Assembly: GCA_964457225.1 (NCBI GenBank)
Contig: CAYWEM010000010.1
Span: forward strand, 36,560 to 100,559
DNA: 64,000 nucleotides
From: CAYWEM01 sp964457225
GTDB taxonomy: Bacteria > Acidobacteriota > Aminicenantia > UBA2199
Reading direction: 5' to 3'
Position 1 is the stretch's first letter. Every line of letters begins with the position of its first letter. The position numbers and the translations under genes were made by a program. The notes beneath the pieces were generated by a model. That model did no database searches. It had not been told where the DNA came from and saw only the letters and a list, made by a program, of their open reading frames with translations. This document shows positions 1-8,290 of the stretch, one piece after another.

Positions 1-243
1 AGCCTGCTGGACGTCTTCAAACCGGCCTTTTACCGCCGTTCTCAACCCATGTGCCTTTCAGGTTATTTGATTCACTGGAAAAGGAATTTTTTCAACGTCA
101 GGGAAGAAACCAGCGCGGAAATGACCGTGCAGGGGATCCGGCCGAAACTGGAAGGTCCGGGCCGCGAAGTGATCGCCGCCCATTTCAATGAACTCCGGCT
201 CGACCTGGATGAAATCCTGACCAGGCGTAGCCGGGCTGACTAG
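1..243 (+). CDS. C-terminal fragment of an unrecognised protein
   Basis: An open frame enters from the left edge in frame 1 and ends at TAG 241-243, giving about 80 residues of a C-terminus. It is mostly helical and charged, with no cysteine motif, membrane segment or family signature that I recognise. An internal ATG at 49 exists, but the frame is open to the window edge, so this is probably a truncated longer gene. The stop overlaps the stop of the convergent Rrf2 gene (CTAG is read as a stop on both strands). I assign no function. Confidence 0.5.
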   Translation, partial: SLLDVFKPAFYRRSQPMCLSGYLIHWKRNFFNVREETSAEMTVQGIRPKLEGPGREVIAAHFNELRLDLDEILTRRSRAD

Positions 244-647
244 GAATCTCCGTCGACAACATCCTGTAAGCTGGTTCGGCCCAGGAATTCATCGATCGTC
301 TGCTGCAGTTCAAGCCACTTGCGTTCGACTCCGCAATGCCCCCGGCGCGGACAATCGTCATCGGGCAGAAGGCAGGGGGCGACACGGTCCTCACGGCTGG
401 ACAGGGCCCTGGTTATTTCCAGCAGGTTTATCTCGGCCGGGCTGCGCAACAGGCGGTAGCCTCCCTTCAGGCCGCGCACTCCCTGCACCAGGCCGGCCCG
501 CATCAATGGCTGCAGTATCTGCTTGGCGAACTTGGCTGAAATCATCTGTCTCTTTTCAACCTCGCTCAGAGCCAGCGCCTGCTCCGGGTCACGGGCGATT
601 TCCACCAGGATGCGCACCGCGTAGCGTATTCTGGCTGGTATCCTCAT
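240..647 (-). CDS. Rrf2 family transcriptional regulator with Fe-S type cysteines
   Basis: This is a 135-residue Rrf2 protein, the family of IscR, NsrR and CymR. The N-terminal winged helix begins MRIPARIRYAVRILVEIA and carries the wing motif VRGLKGGYRLLR around residues 57-68. Cys92, Cys99 and Cys105 (C-x6-C-x5-C) sit where IscR holds its [2Fe-2S] cluster, so a cluster-sensing or metal-sensing regulator is likely (inference). An AGGTG Shine-Dalgarno precedes the ATG. The gene lies 7 bp downstream of the metal permease on the same strand, so the two probably form an operon. Plausible targets are the permease, nifU-like and cysE genes next door. The family call is firm; the ligand is unknown. 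Confidence 0.9.
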   Translation of the reverse strand: MRIPARIRYAVRILVEIARDPEQALALSEVEKRQMISAKFAKQILQPLMRAGLVQGVRGLKGGYRLLRSPAEINLLEITRALSSREDRVAPCLLPDDDCPRRGHCGVERKWLELQQTIDEFLGRTSLQDVVDGDS

Positions 648-654
648 TCTTGAA

Positions 655-1734
655 TCACCTCTTGCTCAGCACTTGAATGGTGTTGCGGATAAAATGAAAC
701 AACAACATCAGGCTCAGGGTCAGCGCACTCAGTAATTGCAGGTCAAAAACTGATGAGCCCCCATCTTCCCGTGAAAGCACCGCTTTTTCCCAGTCGGGCA
801 GGGCCGGAGCCAGTTGATCGAAAACCACACCCGCCAGGAAGGCTCCACCCAGGATGGTTGTCATGTAAACCAGCAGGGCTCTTCCACCCAGCACCCTGTT
901 TACCGTGGCCACGGCCACGGTGTTTGAGGCCGGGCTGGCGATTAAAAAAGCCAGGGCCGCGCCCGGAGTAAAACCTTTTAAAACCATGGCGGCGGCTATG
1001 GGAATGGCTCCGCTGGAACAGACATAAAAAGGCAGGCCGATGATCGTGGCCAGGGCGATGCCGGCTAATCTTCCGCCCAGGTTATGCTGCACAAAACCCT
1101 CCGGGAGCAGCACGGTCAGCAACCCACCCAGCAGGAAACCTGCCAGTACCGGACCGGCGACGGCTATAGGCAGGTCATGGAAGGCGTATTTCAGAATCCT
1201 GCTGACAACACCGGCCCGCCTGGTTTTCTCTATGCAATCACTGCAATTCTTTTCGGCACAAACAGTATCAGCCAGCGATTTGTGCCGCTCCGACTCCGGC
1301 GTTGCCGAACTCTCCGGACGTAAAACCTGGAGCAAGGCCATGGTCATTCCGCTGATCATTCCGACCAGAATCGAAGCCAGCAGCCTGGCCAGGGTCAGGA
1401 AACCGCCCAGCAGAGAATAAGTCGCCAACAGAGAGTCCACGCCGGTTACCGGGGTGGTTATCATAAAAGACAGTGTCGGTGCTTTTCCGGAGCCGGAATT
1501 GCGCAACTGCACGGCAAGGGGGAGAACGCCGCAGGAACACAGGGGCAGGGGGATCCCCAGCAGTGATGCCTTGACCACCGCCCAGGGGCCTTCGCCCCCC
1601 AGGTGCCTGGTTATGAAACCCGGGGGCATGAGAACCTCCACCATTCCGGCGACCAGAAAACCCAGCAGCAGGTAAGGCGCCATGGCCCTGGTCAGCGACC
1701 AGACCGCAACCGCTAATTGCCACAGGGCTTCCAT
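655..1734 (-). CDS. SO_0444-type Cu/Zn efflux permease (DUF318/ArsP-like)
   Basis: A 359-residue integral membrane protein with about ten hydrophobic segments in two repeated halves. Each half has a cysteine motif in a membrane segment: PLPLCSCGVLPLA in the first, LPFYVCSSGAIPIAAA in the second. That pairing is the signature of the DUF318 permease family, including SO_0444-type heavy-metal efflux transporters. A soluble loop near residue 155-170 carries C-x4-C-x2-C (VCAEKNCSDC), a likely metal-binding site. The role is probably export of soft metals or metalloids across the inner membrane; the substrate cannot be read from sequence. It is the upstream partner of the Rrf2 regulator 7 bp away. 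Confidence 0.85.
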   Translation of the reverse strand: MEALWQLAVAVWSLTRAMAPYLLLGFLVAGMVEVLMPPGFITRHLGGEGPWAVVKASLLGIPLPLCSCGVLPLAVQLRNSGSGKAPTLSFMITTPVTGVDSLLATYSLLGGFLTLARLLASILVGMISGMTMALLQVLRPESSATPESERHKSLADTVCAEKNCSDCIEKTRRAGVVSRILKYAFHDLPIAVAGPVLAGFLLGGLLTVLLPEGFVQHNLGGRLAGIALATIIGLPFYVCSSGAIPIAAAMVLKGFTPGAALAFLIASPASNTVAVATVNRVLGGRALLVYMTTILGGAFLAGVVFDQLAPALPDWEKAVLSREDGGSSVFDLQLLSALTLSLMLLFHFIRNTIQVLSKR

Positions 1735-1760
1735 GAATAAACCTTGTTACCCTCGTTGAT

Positions 1761-1988
1761 TCAAACTTCCTCGACCGCGGTCACCTCGGGGACTTCTTCC
1801 TTGAGCAGCCTTTCAATGCCGTTCTTGAGAGTCACGTGCGCCATGGGACAACCACTGCAGGCGCCCTTGAGCCTGACCTTGACCAGCCCGTCCTCGCCGA
1901 CCTCGACCAGTTCCACGTCTCCGCCGTCGGCCTGCAGATAAACCCGGGTTTTCTGAATGACTTCTTCCACTCTTTCCTTGAGTGTCAT
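1761..1988 (-). CDS. NifU C-terminal domain protein (Nfu-type Fe-S scaffold)
   Basis: A 75-residue stand-alone NifU C-terminal domain. The conserved core VYLQADGGDVELVEV is followed by GACSGCPMAH, with Cys44 and Cys47 forming the CxxC that holds a [4Fe-4S] cluster between two subunits in this family. It is likely to act as an Fe-S carrier in the cytoplasm. GAGGTG lies a few bases before the ATG. It sits between cysE (cysteine supply) and the permease and Rrf2 pair on the same strand, a small Fe-S/sulfur neighbourhood. Length is typical for bacterial single-domain Nfu proteins. Confidence 0.92.
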   Translation of the reverse strand: MTLKERVEEVIQKTRVYLQADGGDVELVEVGEDGLVKVRLKGACSGCPMAHVTLKNGIERLLKEEVPEVTAVEEV

Positions 1989-2067
1989 TTTATCACCTCG
2001 TGATATAGATATTTGTTCGCAGTTTTATTATTACACGCCATGTCCGCCCGGGCAAACGGTGATTGCT

Positions 2068-3000
2068 TCAAATGCCGGCCCCGCTGTCAAAGCGGCCGCT
2101 GTCAAGCCCACCCTGCAACACCCGCGTCCGGGCAGGCACGTCCCTGGTCAACCAGACATTGCCGCCGATGACCGCTGCCCGGCCGATGGTAACCGTTCCC
2201 AGGATGGTGGCCCCGCTGTAAATCGTGACCTCGTCCTCCACGGTGGGATGCCTTTTTATGCCCTTGATCGGCTGACCTGATCCATCCAAGGGGAAGCTCC
2301 TGGCTCCCAGGGTCACTCCCTGGTAAACCCGGACGTTGTCGCCTATCCGGCAGGTCTCGCCGATGACTATGCCGGTGCCGTGATCCATGAAGAAGTTTTC
2401 CCCGATCCGGGCCCCGGGGTGAATGTCGATGCCGGTCTCAGAATGGGCCATTTCACTTATTATCCTGGGGATCAGGGGAACTTCCAGTCGGTGCAGAACA
2501 TGCGCCACCCGATGATTGGTCAGCGCCCTGATACTGGGATAACAGAAGATTATTTCACCCCGATCACGGGCCGCCGGATCCCCGTTGAAAGCAGCCTGAA
2601 CATCTCCGGCCAGCAGGCGCCTTATTTCAGGCAATTCGGCGATAAAGGCGACGGTCAGTTCCGCGGCCTGCTCCTCGCATTCAGCCCTTTTCCGACCCTG
2701 CTCCAAGCCGCAGTCAAAGCAGAACCCTCTCCGGATCTGCTCGTGCAGGATTATCGAACAGCGGTCCAGAGCGGCCCCGATGTAATAATGCATGGTGTGC
2801 GGCTTGATTTCCGAATTCCCGAAATAACCCGGAAATATCACCGAGCGGAGAATTTCCATCAATTCGGCCAGGACTTCGATCGAGGGCATGGGCACGTCAT
2901 GATCGTGATAATGGGCTACCGAACTGTATGAATCAGGCCGGCAAAGCTGGTCCACCACCCGGGCCAGAGTTTCCTGCCGCCGGCCGTTGAAATTGCTCAT
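2068..3000 (-). CDS. cysE: Serine O-acetyltransferase (EpsC/CysE type)
   Basis: A 310-residue enzyme that makes O-acetylserine from serine and acetyl-CoA, the first committed step of cysteine synthesis. The C-terminal half is a left-handed beta-helix of hexapeptide repeats with the SAT motifs DIHPGARIGENFFMDHGTG and VIGETCRIGDNVRVYQGV. The active-site His lies in MDHGTG. A long helical N-terminal domain (about 170 residues) fits the EpsC subfamily better than short CysE. GGAG precedes the ATG. It has its own sigma-70 promoter (3043-3071), divergent from the S46 peptidase. No cysK is next door. Confidence 0.93.
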   Translation of the reverse strand: MSNFNGRRQETLARVVDQLCRPDSYSSVAHYHDHDVPMPSIEVLAELMEILRSVIFPGYFGNSEIKPHTMHYYIGAALDRCSIILHEQIRRGFCFDCGLEQGRKRAECEEQAAELTVAFIAELPEIRRLLAGDVQAAFNGDPAARDRGEIIFCYPSIRALTNHRVAHVLHRLEVPLIPRIISEMAHSETGIDIHPGARIGENFFMDHGTGIVIGETCRIGDNVRVYQGVTLGARSFPLDGSGQPIKGIKRHPTVEDEVTIYSGATILGTVTIGRAAVIGGNVWLTRDVPARTRVLQGGLDSGRFDSGAGI

Positions 3001-3042
3001 AATCAGCTCTCCGTTGTTTAATTTCCGACTGTTTCACTAGTC

Positions 3043-3071
3043 TTTATAGACCAATTCCGCCCTGAAGTCAA
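3043..3071 (-). promoter_or_regulatory. Sigma-70 promoter of cysE
   Basis: On the minus strand TTGACT (3071-3066) and TATAAA (3048-3043) are separated by exactly 17 bp. The predicted start near 3036 leaves a 36-nt leader containing GGAG before the cysE ATG. The opposing S46 promoter lies 22 bp away. Confidence 0.7.
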
Positions 3072-3092
3072 TCCATTCCCAAAGAGCCTGTC

Positions 3093-3121
3093 TTGACTGT
3101 AAATCATTTTAGTTTCATACT
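3093..3121 (+). promoter_or_regulatory. Sigma-70 promoter of the S46 peptidase gene
   Basis: TTGACT (3093-3098) and CATACT (3116-3121) are spaced by 17 bp. Transcription would start near 3128, leaving a leader of about 41 nt with AGGAGG ahead of the ATG at 3169. Confidence 0.6.
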
Positions 3122-3168
3122 TACGGATTGAGCCTGATCACTCAACCAGGCCCAGCAGGAGGTTTGCG

Positions 3169-5307
3169 ATGAAAAAACACTGCTTGTTACTGATCCTGAT
3201 TCTTTTACTGCAAACAGCACCGACCAGGGCTGACGAGGGCATGTGGCTTCTCAGCCAGCTCAAAAAGCTGAACCTGGGCGAAAAGGGGTTTTTAATAGAA
3301 GCCGAAGACATTTACCACCCGCAAAATGCGAGCCTGATGGATGCCGTGGTCCTGCTCGGAGGGGGCAGTTCAGAATTCGTTTCAGCCGACGGCCTGCTCC
3401 TGACCAATCACCACGTGGCTTTCGGAGCCGTGCAGAGAGCCTCCACCGGCGGTGTTGACTACATGGGCAAGGGATTCCTGGCCCGATCAAGGGCTGATGA
3501 AATCGAGGCTCCAGGCTATACAGCTTCAGTACTGCTGGAGATGAAAGACGTCAGCTCCGAGATCCTGAAAGGCATCAGGGAAAACATGCACCCGGGCAAG
3601 CGTCGGGCCCTGATCGAAAAGAGAATCAAGGCCATGACCACGGCCCGCGAAAAGGGTCGCAGTGATATCAGCGCCAGCGTAGCCTCAATGTACGAAGGCC
3701 GTGAATACGTTTTGTTCGTGTACCGGCGTTTTGATGACATCCGGCTGGTTTACGTCCCGCCGTCCGCCATCGGCAATTACGGCGGTGAAATCGACAACTG
3801 GATGTGGCCCCGGCACACCGGTGATTTTTCTTTCATGAGGGTTTACATGGCTCCCGACGGCAGCGGTCGCAAGTACCACCCGGAAAACGTCCCCTACCGC
3901 CCGAAAAACTGGCTGCGGGTGGCCCGCGAAGGACTGCGCTCAGGCGACCAGACCTTTATCCTGGGTTTTCCCGGCCGCACCCAGCGTTACCGCAGTTCCT
4001 ACAGCATTGATTACAGCCTCAATTACTCCTATCCCAGAACTATCAAGCTTTACTCCGACACGATTGAATTACTGGAATCATTTGAACAGGACTCGCAGGT
4101 GGCCCAGGCCAAGGTGGCCGGCATGAAGCGCGGCCTGCAGAATACCCTGAAGAACTACCAGGGCAATGTGGAAGGCATGCTGAAAAACCGCTTCCTTGAA
4201 AAGAAGCGGCTGGGGGAAAAAATATTCACCGCCTGGGTTGAGACTGATTCATCGAGGTCATCCCGTTACGGTGATATCCTGCCGGCCATAGCCCGCCTTT
4301 ACGACCGGATCAACGCCAGCCGGGATTACGATGACACCCTGGCCATGTTTTCCCGCCTCAGCGGCACCTTGCCCGGCCTGGCCGGCAACATCGTCAACAC
4401 GGTCAGGGAAAGGGAAAAACCGCGCCGCCTGCGCGACCCGCTTTTCAACGAAAGCGACGTTGAAAGAACGGTTTCCCGGCTCGGCTTCACTTTCATGAGT
4501 TTTTACCAGCCGGCCGACCAGGCCCTGCTGAAAAGGACCCTGAAAACAGCCGCGGCATTGCCGGCGGGCTCAAGGATCAAGGCCATTGAACCGATCCTGG
4601 CCGGAGATATCGATGAATTCGTCAGCCGGGCTTACGCTGAAACCAGGCTCAAGGATCCGGAATTCGCCAAGAGCCTCTTTACCATGAAAAGCCGCGAACT
4701 GCAGGGACTGGGCGATCCGCTTATCGACCTGGCCCTGAAACTGTATCCCGAGCTGGAAGCTCAGAAGGAGAAAAACCGGGAAATCAACTCCAGCCTGGAG
4801 GCGGCCCGCAGGAAATACATCAAGGCCCTGGCCGAGTGGCAGGACCGGGAAATCTATCCCGACGCCAATCGCACTCCCCGTTTTTCCTACGGCCGGGTGC
4901 AAGGCTACCATCCACGCGATGCAGTTTACTACAAGCCTTTTACCACCCTGCTGGGAGCACTGGAAAAAGACAGCGGCAAGGAGCCTTTCGACCTGCCGGC
5001 CGAACTGCGGCAATTGCACCGGGAAAAAGATTTCGGAGCCTGGGCCTGTCCCGAACTGCAGGATGTACCAATCGCCTTCACCCACGCCGTGGACAGCACC
5101 GGAGGCAACAGCGGCAGCCCGGTGCTGAATGCCCGGGGAGAACTGGTCGGTATTCTCTTTGACGGCAACTGGGAGGCGATCACTTCAGACTGGCAATACG
5201 AGCCTGAAACACAGCGCAGTATTTCGGTTGACATCCGTTATGTGCTGTTCATCACCGAAAAATTGGCCGGAGCAACTCACATACTGCGGGAAATGGGGCT
5301 GGAGTAA
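3169..5307 (+). CDS. S46 family dipeptidyl-peptidase (DPP7-like), secreted
   Basis: A 712-residue exopeptidase with a signal peptide (about residues 1-21, ending before ADEGMW). The chymotrypsin-fold triad is visible: TNHHVAFGAV (His81/82), RHTGDFSFMR (Asp219) and GGNSGSPV (Ser648). S46 enzymes release dipeptides from oligopeptide N-termini in the periplasm. Gly666 in the segment FDGNW lies 18 residues after the Ser, where DPP7 enzymes have Gly and DPP11 enzymes have Arg. I therefore predict a preference for hydrophobic P1 residues rather than Asp/Glu. Full length for the family. AGGAGG and a TTGACT promoter support the start. It probably works with the S9 and M28 peptidases of this window. 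Confidence 0.95.
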   Translation: MKKHCLLLILILLLQTAPTRADEGMWLLSQLKKLNLGEKGFLIEAEDIYHPQNASLMDAVVLLGGGSSEFVSADGLLLTNHHVAFGAVQRASTGGVDYMGKGFLARSRADEIEAPGYTASVLLEMKDVSSEILKGIRENMHPGKRRALIEKRIKAMTTAREKGRSDISASVASMYEGREYVLFVYRRFDDIRLVYVPPSAIGNYGGEIDNWMWPRHTGDFSFMRVYMAPDGSGRKYHPENVPYRPKNWLRVAREGLRSGDQTFILGFPGRTQRYRSSYSIDYSLNYSYPRTIKLYSDTIELLESFEQDSQVAQAKVAGMKRGLQNTLKNYQGNVEGMLKNRFLEKKRLGEKIFTAWVETDSSRSSRYGDILPAIARLYDRINASRDYDDTLAMFSRLSGTLPGLAGNIVNTVREREKPRRLRDPLFNESDVERTVSRLGFTFMSFYQPADQALLKRTLKTAAALPAGSRIKAIEPILAGDIDEFVSRAYAETRLKDPEFAKSLFTMKSRELQGLGDPLIDLALKLYPELEAQKEKNREINSSLEAARRKYIKALAEWQDREIYPDANRTPRFSYGRVQGYHPRDAVYYKPFTTLLGALEKDSGKEPFDLPAELRQLHREKDFGAWACPELQDVPIAFTHAVDSTGGNSGSPVLNARGELVGILFDGNWEAITSDWQYEPETQRSISVDIRYVLFITEKLAGATHILREMGLE

Positions 5308-5350
5308 ACCTCAGCCTGACAACTGTGAACAAAGCGGACTGAAAGCCGTT

Positions 5351-5800
5351 TTATTTTACTGCATCTCTCAGATGCTTGACGTATGAGGCTGCGCCGCCGG
5401 GCTGGTAACCGGTACGCAGCAGGATTTCCCCGTCACCGGACAAGAGGATAATGGTCGGAAACCCCCTGACCTCGTATTCCTTCATCAGGGCGGCGTTGTA
5501 CTGCTTGGTTTCTTCAGTCTGCTGAACAGCCCGGGGAAAATCGAGTTCAACCAGGATCAGGTCGCTTTTAGCGTACTCAATGAATTCCTTTTTTTTGAAA
5601 ACTTCATCCTTGAGCTTGATGCACCAGCCGCACCAGTCGGAACCGGTGAAATTGACCAGCACAACCTTTCCTTCGGCCGCGGCCTTTTCCAGGGCCTGTT
5701 CCAGGTTGCCTTCCCATTTCAGCTCGGCGCCGCTGCCGCTGGTTCCGCAGGCCAGAATCATCACTACAGACATAAGTACGATCAGAATGTTTTTTTTCAC
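5351..5800 (-). CDS. Thioredoxin-fold lipoprotein (Thioredoxin_7 type)
   Basis: A 149-residue protein starting at GTG 5800, preceded by GAGGAG at good spacing; an upstream ATG at 5869 would overlap the promoter and lacks a leader. A lipobox (MILAC, Cys18) follows the hydrophobic segment, so it is probably membrane-anchored on the periplasmic side. The domain has WCGWC (Cys57, Cys60) after FTGSD and the cis-proline region GFPTI, typical of DsbD-gamma or thioredoxin-like reductants. It probably reduces disulfides or delivers electrons in the envelope. No DsbD is nearby. It converges on the S46 gene with about 43 bp between the stops. Confidence 0.85.
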   Translation of the reverse strand: MKKNILIVLMSVVMILACGTSGSGAELKWEGNLEQALEKAAAEGKVVLVNFTGSDWCGWCIKLKDEVFKKKEFIEYAKSDLILVELDFPRAVQQTEETKQYNAALMKEYEVRGFPTIILLSGDGEILLRTGYQPGGAASYVKHLRDAVK

Positions 5801-5840
5801 TTCTTCTCCTCGTAATAGGTAATTCACAAGATTACCTTGA

Positions 5841-5869
5841 ATTATGCATCGGCGTTTGTTACTTGTCAA
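5841..5869 (-). promoter_or_regulatory. Sigma-70 promoter of the thioredoxin-like lipoprotein gene
   Basis: TTGACA (5869-5864) and CATAAT (5846-5841) with a 17-bp spacer on the minus strand. The predicted start near 5834 gives a 34-nt leader with GAGGAG before the GTG at 5800, which supports that start over the upstream ATG. Confidence 0.7.
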
Positions 5870-5889
5870 GTTCAGGTTGCCGCCGGCAA

Positions 5890-7014
5890 TCAGGAACCGA
5901 CACCCAGGAACTCAATCATGTAGAGCAGGCCGATCAGGGTCAGGATTCCGGCCAACACCGCCAGCAGTATCTTCCAGACACTGTAGGGTCGTTGCCCCCT
6001 GATCTTGCCGTTGCGGCCGTTTACCAGGAAACGGTACACCTTGCCCTGGAAACGAAAAGCGCTGATCCAGACCGGCAGGAGAATGTGCTTGAAGGTAATG
6101 TCACTGAAAATGGTGGATATCGAATTCAGTCTCTGCTGATCTCCGCCGATGCGGCTCTTGGCTTCATTGGCCGCCATTTGCTCCATGATCTTTTGCGCCT
6201 TTACAAAGCCACTTTTCAGATCCACCTGGTAGGTTTCCGTCAGAAATCCGCTCAGGTATTTTTCTCCGAAGGGTACCAATTTGTCCAGGTCCCAGGGCGC
6301 CAGGCCCGCGGCCTGGTTTTCCGGAACTGATTTACTGCCCAGCACCAGGACGTCGTCGAAAAATTTTTCGAATTCACCGGAAACATTTGTCCAGCGCACC
6401 TTGGTCACATTTCGGGTCTTAGTCACCTGGCGACCGCCCTCGGTAGCCGTGTAAGATTCCACTGTGCTGTAGTTTTCACCGCGCTGGCCTCGGTACTTGG
6501 AGTAACCCTGGGCATCGTATGTCCAGTAAGGCAGGTATATGCCCTTGAAGGTTTCGGTGCTCAGGGCACGTTTTTTCAGGGCCCCGGGCGCGAACCACAG
6601 TTTGGCGATCCACTTGCGAAAAGCTTCCAGGGCGCCGGCCAGGTCGACCGCAAAAGGCAGCAGTGAACGAGCCTTGATCTGCTGCTCGTCTTCCGCCTGT
6701 TTCACCACCAGCACGCTGGCACAGAAGGGACAACGATCAGAGACGATATTCGCGGCAAAATTGACATGGGCGCCGCAACCCTGGCAGCGTATAGTCCTGA
6801 CCGTTTCCATCAGTTCCTGGTCGCCCAGTTTTTCCAGGAATTCCTGGTAGTCGAGTTCAGCTATTTCCTCTCCGGATTCAGCTATGGCGAAGGTGGTGCC
6901 GCAGAATTCACACTTGAGATTACCGCTGCCCGGCGCATAAACCAGGTGGGCGGCGCAGGACGGGCAGGTCACTTCAGCTTGGTTGGTCTGGCTGATAACT
7001 GCTTCTTCAGACAT
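5890..7014 (-). CDS. Double zinc-ribbon membrane protein, partner of the SPFH protein
   Basis: A 374-residue protein with two N-terminal zinc ribbons: CPSC...CEFC (about residues 17-38) and CQGC...CPFC (about 77-97). A long conserved soluble domain with the segment GIYLPYWTYDAQG follows, and one or two hydrophobic segments lie at the C-terminus (about 345-372). Similar proteins are often named TFIIB-type zinc ribbon or PriA-like, but no helicase domain is visible. It resembles Bacillus YdjG, which acts with an SPFH protein (YdjI) and PspA in envelope stress. Here it lies 53 bp downstream of an SPFH gene, so a membrane-organising complex is likely (inference). GGGAG precedes the ATG. Confidence 0.75.
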   Translation of the reverse strand: MSEEAVISQTNQAEVTCPSCAAHLVYAPGSGNLKCEFCGTTFAIAESGEEIAELDYQEFLEKLGDQELMETVRTIRCQGCGAHVNFAANIVSDRCPFCASVLVVKQAEDEQQIKARSLLPFAVDLAGALEAFRKWIAKLWFAPGALKKRALSTETFKGIYLPYWTYDAQGYSKYRGQRGENYSTVESYTATEGGRQVTKTRNVTKVRWTNVSGEFEKFFDDVLVLGSKSVPENQAAGLAPWDLDKLVPFGEKYLSGFLTETYQVDLKSGFVKAQKIMEQMAANEAKSRIGGDQQRLNSISTIFSDITFKHILLPVWISAFRFQGKVYRFLVNGRNGKIRGQRPYSVWKILLAVLAGILTLIGLLYMIEFLGVGS

Positions 7015-7067
7015 GGTATTCTCCCGGGCCGGAAAATAAATCGGCGCGCATTTTCAACCCGCTGGTT

Positions 7068-8192
7068 TCAGGTATTGGTCGGAGTCGGAACCGGCGGGGG
7101 GCTGGCGGCAAAAATACTGGTCAGCTCGGCCACCTGGCCGGCGGCCTGCCAATCGGCCATTCCCTGGCGCCAGGCCAGGGTTTCCCTGGTCAGCTGGTTC
7201 TGAGCCGCCATTCCGGTCAGGGTGTTCAGGTCAAAGGGGCCGGCCTGCTGGCCGTTGATCACCAGGAAAAAAGCCAGCGCCGGGGGCACCGGGGGAGGCG
7301 CGGGCGGGACACCCGCTTGCGGGCTTGTTCCCTGGCCCTGCATGGCGCCGACCATCTGGTTGGCCATGGCAAAGCCCATGCCCAGGCCCATGCCTGAAGC
7401 GGCCCCGCCTCCGGCCGGGTTGTTGGCCGCGGCCACCATTGATTCAGCCGTCTGGAACTGGGTGTACTTGCCCAGGTCACCGATTATGCCCATGCTGGAT
7501 CTTTTGTCGAGTGCTTCCTCCACCTCGGGCGGCAGCGAAATATTGGCCACCAGGAACTTGGTCATGTCCAGGCCGTACTCTTCGTAATCAGGCCTGATCT
7601 GGCCCTCGCAGAAGGCCGAGATCTCGTTGTAGTTGGCGGCCATGTCCAGGATCGGGATTTTACTCTCGCCGATGGCGTCGGCAAAGCGGGTTATGGCTAT
7701 GTGCTTCAACTGCTCGGAAATCTTTTCAGTGGTGAAATTGCCGTCCGTGCCGACAATGCCCTTGATGAATTTTTCCGGGTCAACGATGCGGATCGAATAG
7801 TTGCCGAAGGCCCTGATGCGCACCGGGCCGAATTCCGGGTCGCGAAGCATGATGGGATTAGGTGTGCCCCATTTCAAGTCAACGAACTGCTTGGTGTTCA
7901 GGAAGTAGACCTCGGCCTTGAACGGGCTGTTGAAACCGTATTTCCAGCCTTTCAGGGTGGTCAGGATCGGCATGTTCTGAGTATTAAGCGTGTACAGGCC
8001 GGGTTGAAAGACATCGGCGATCTGGCCTTCGTTGATAAAAACTGCCACCTGGGATTCACGCACCGTCAACTTGGCTCCGATCTTGATTTCGTTGTTGTAG
8101 CGCTCGAAGCGATACACCATGGTGTTGTTGGTCGGGTCAAGCCATTCGATGATATCAATGAGTTCGGCCTTGAGCTTACGCAGGATGCTCAT
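7068..8192 (-). CDS. SPFH/virion-core family protein with C-terminal GYF_2 domain
   Basis: A 374-residue protein. Residues 1-240 match the YdjI-like SPFH (virion core) family, with INEGQIADVFQPGLYTLNTQ and a band-7 core. A Gly/Met-rich linker (about 265-290) and a Pro-rich stretch (PPAPPPVPP) follow, then a GYF_2 domain with the NGQQAGPFDLNTL motif (about 312-360), a module that usually binds proline-rich or membrane partners. No transmembrane segment is seen, so it is probably a peripheral membrane scaffold. AGGAGG precedes the ATG and a TTGACA/TAAAAT promoter lies upstream. It heads a two-gene operon with the zinc-ribbon protein. Confidence 0.85.
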   Translation of the reverse strand: MSILRKLKAELIDIIEWLDPTNNTMVYRFERYNNEIKIGAKLTVRESQVAVFINEGQIADVFQPGLYTLNTQNMPILTTLKGWKYGFNSPFKAEVYFLNTKQFVDLKWGTPNPIMLRDPEFGPVRIRAFGNYSIRIVDPEKFIKGIVGTDGNFTTEKISEQLKHIAITRFADAIGESKIPILDMAANYNEISAFCEGQIRPDYEEYGLDMTKFLVANISLPPEVEEALDKRSSMGIIGDLGKYTQFQTAESMVAAANNPAGGGAASGMGLGMGFAMANQMVGAMQGQGTSPQAGVPPAPPPVPPALAFFLVINGQQAGPFDLNTLTGMAAQNQLTRETLAWRQGMADWQAAGQVAELTSIFAASPPPVPTPTNT

Positions 8193-8244
8193 GATTCCTC
8201 CTTTTGTATTCCTTGAGCGCTTCGGGTTTTACCCCGGAAAAGAA

Positions 8245-8273
8245 ATTTTAGGTAAAAGCGGATCAACTGTCAA
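8245..8273 (-). promoter_or_regulatory. Sigma-70 promoter of the SPFH operon
   Basis: TTGACA (8273-8268) and TAAAAT (8250-8245), 17-bp spacer, minus strand. The start near 8238 would give a 45-nt leader ending in AGGAGG. It separates the SPFH pair from the upstream aminotransferase gene. Confidence 0.7.
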
Positions 8274-8290
8274 GAAACCTGATTTCCAGG

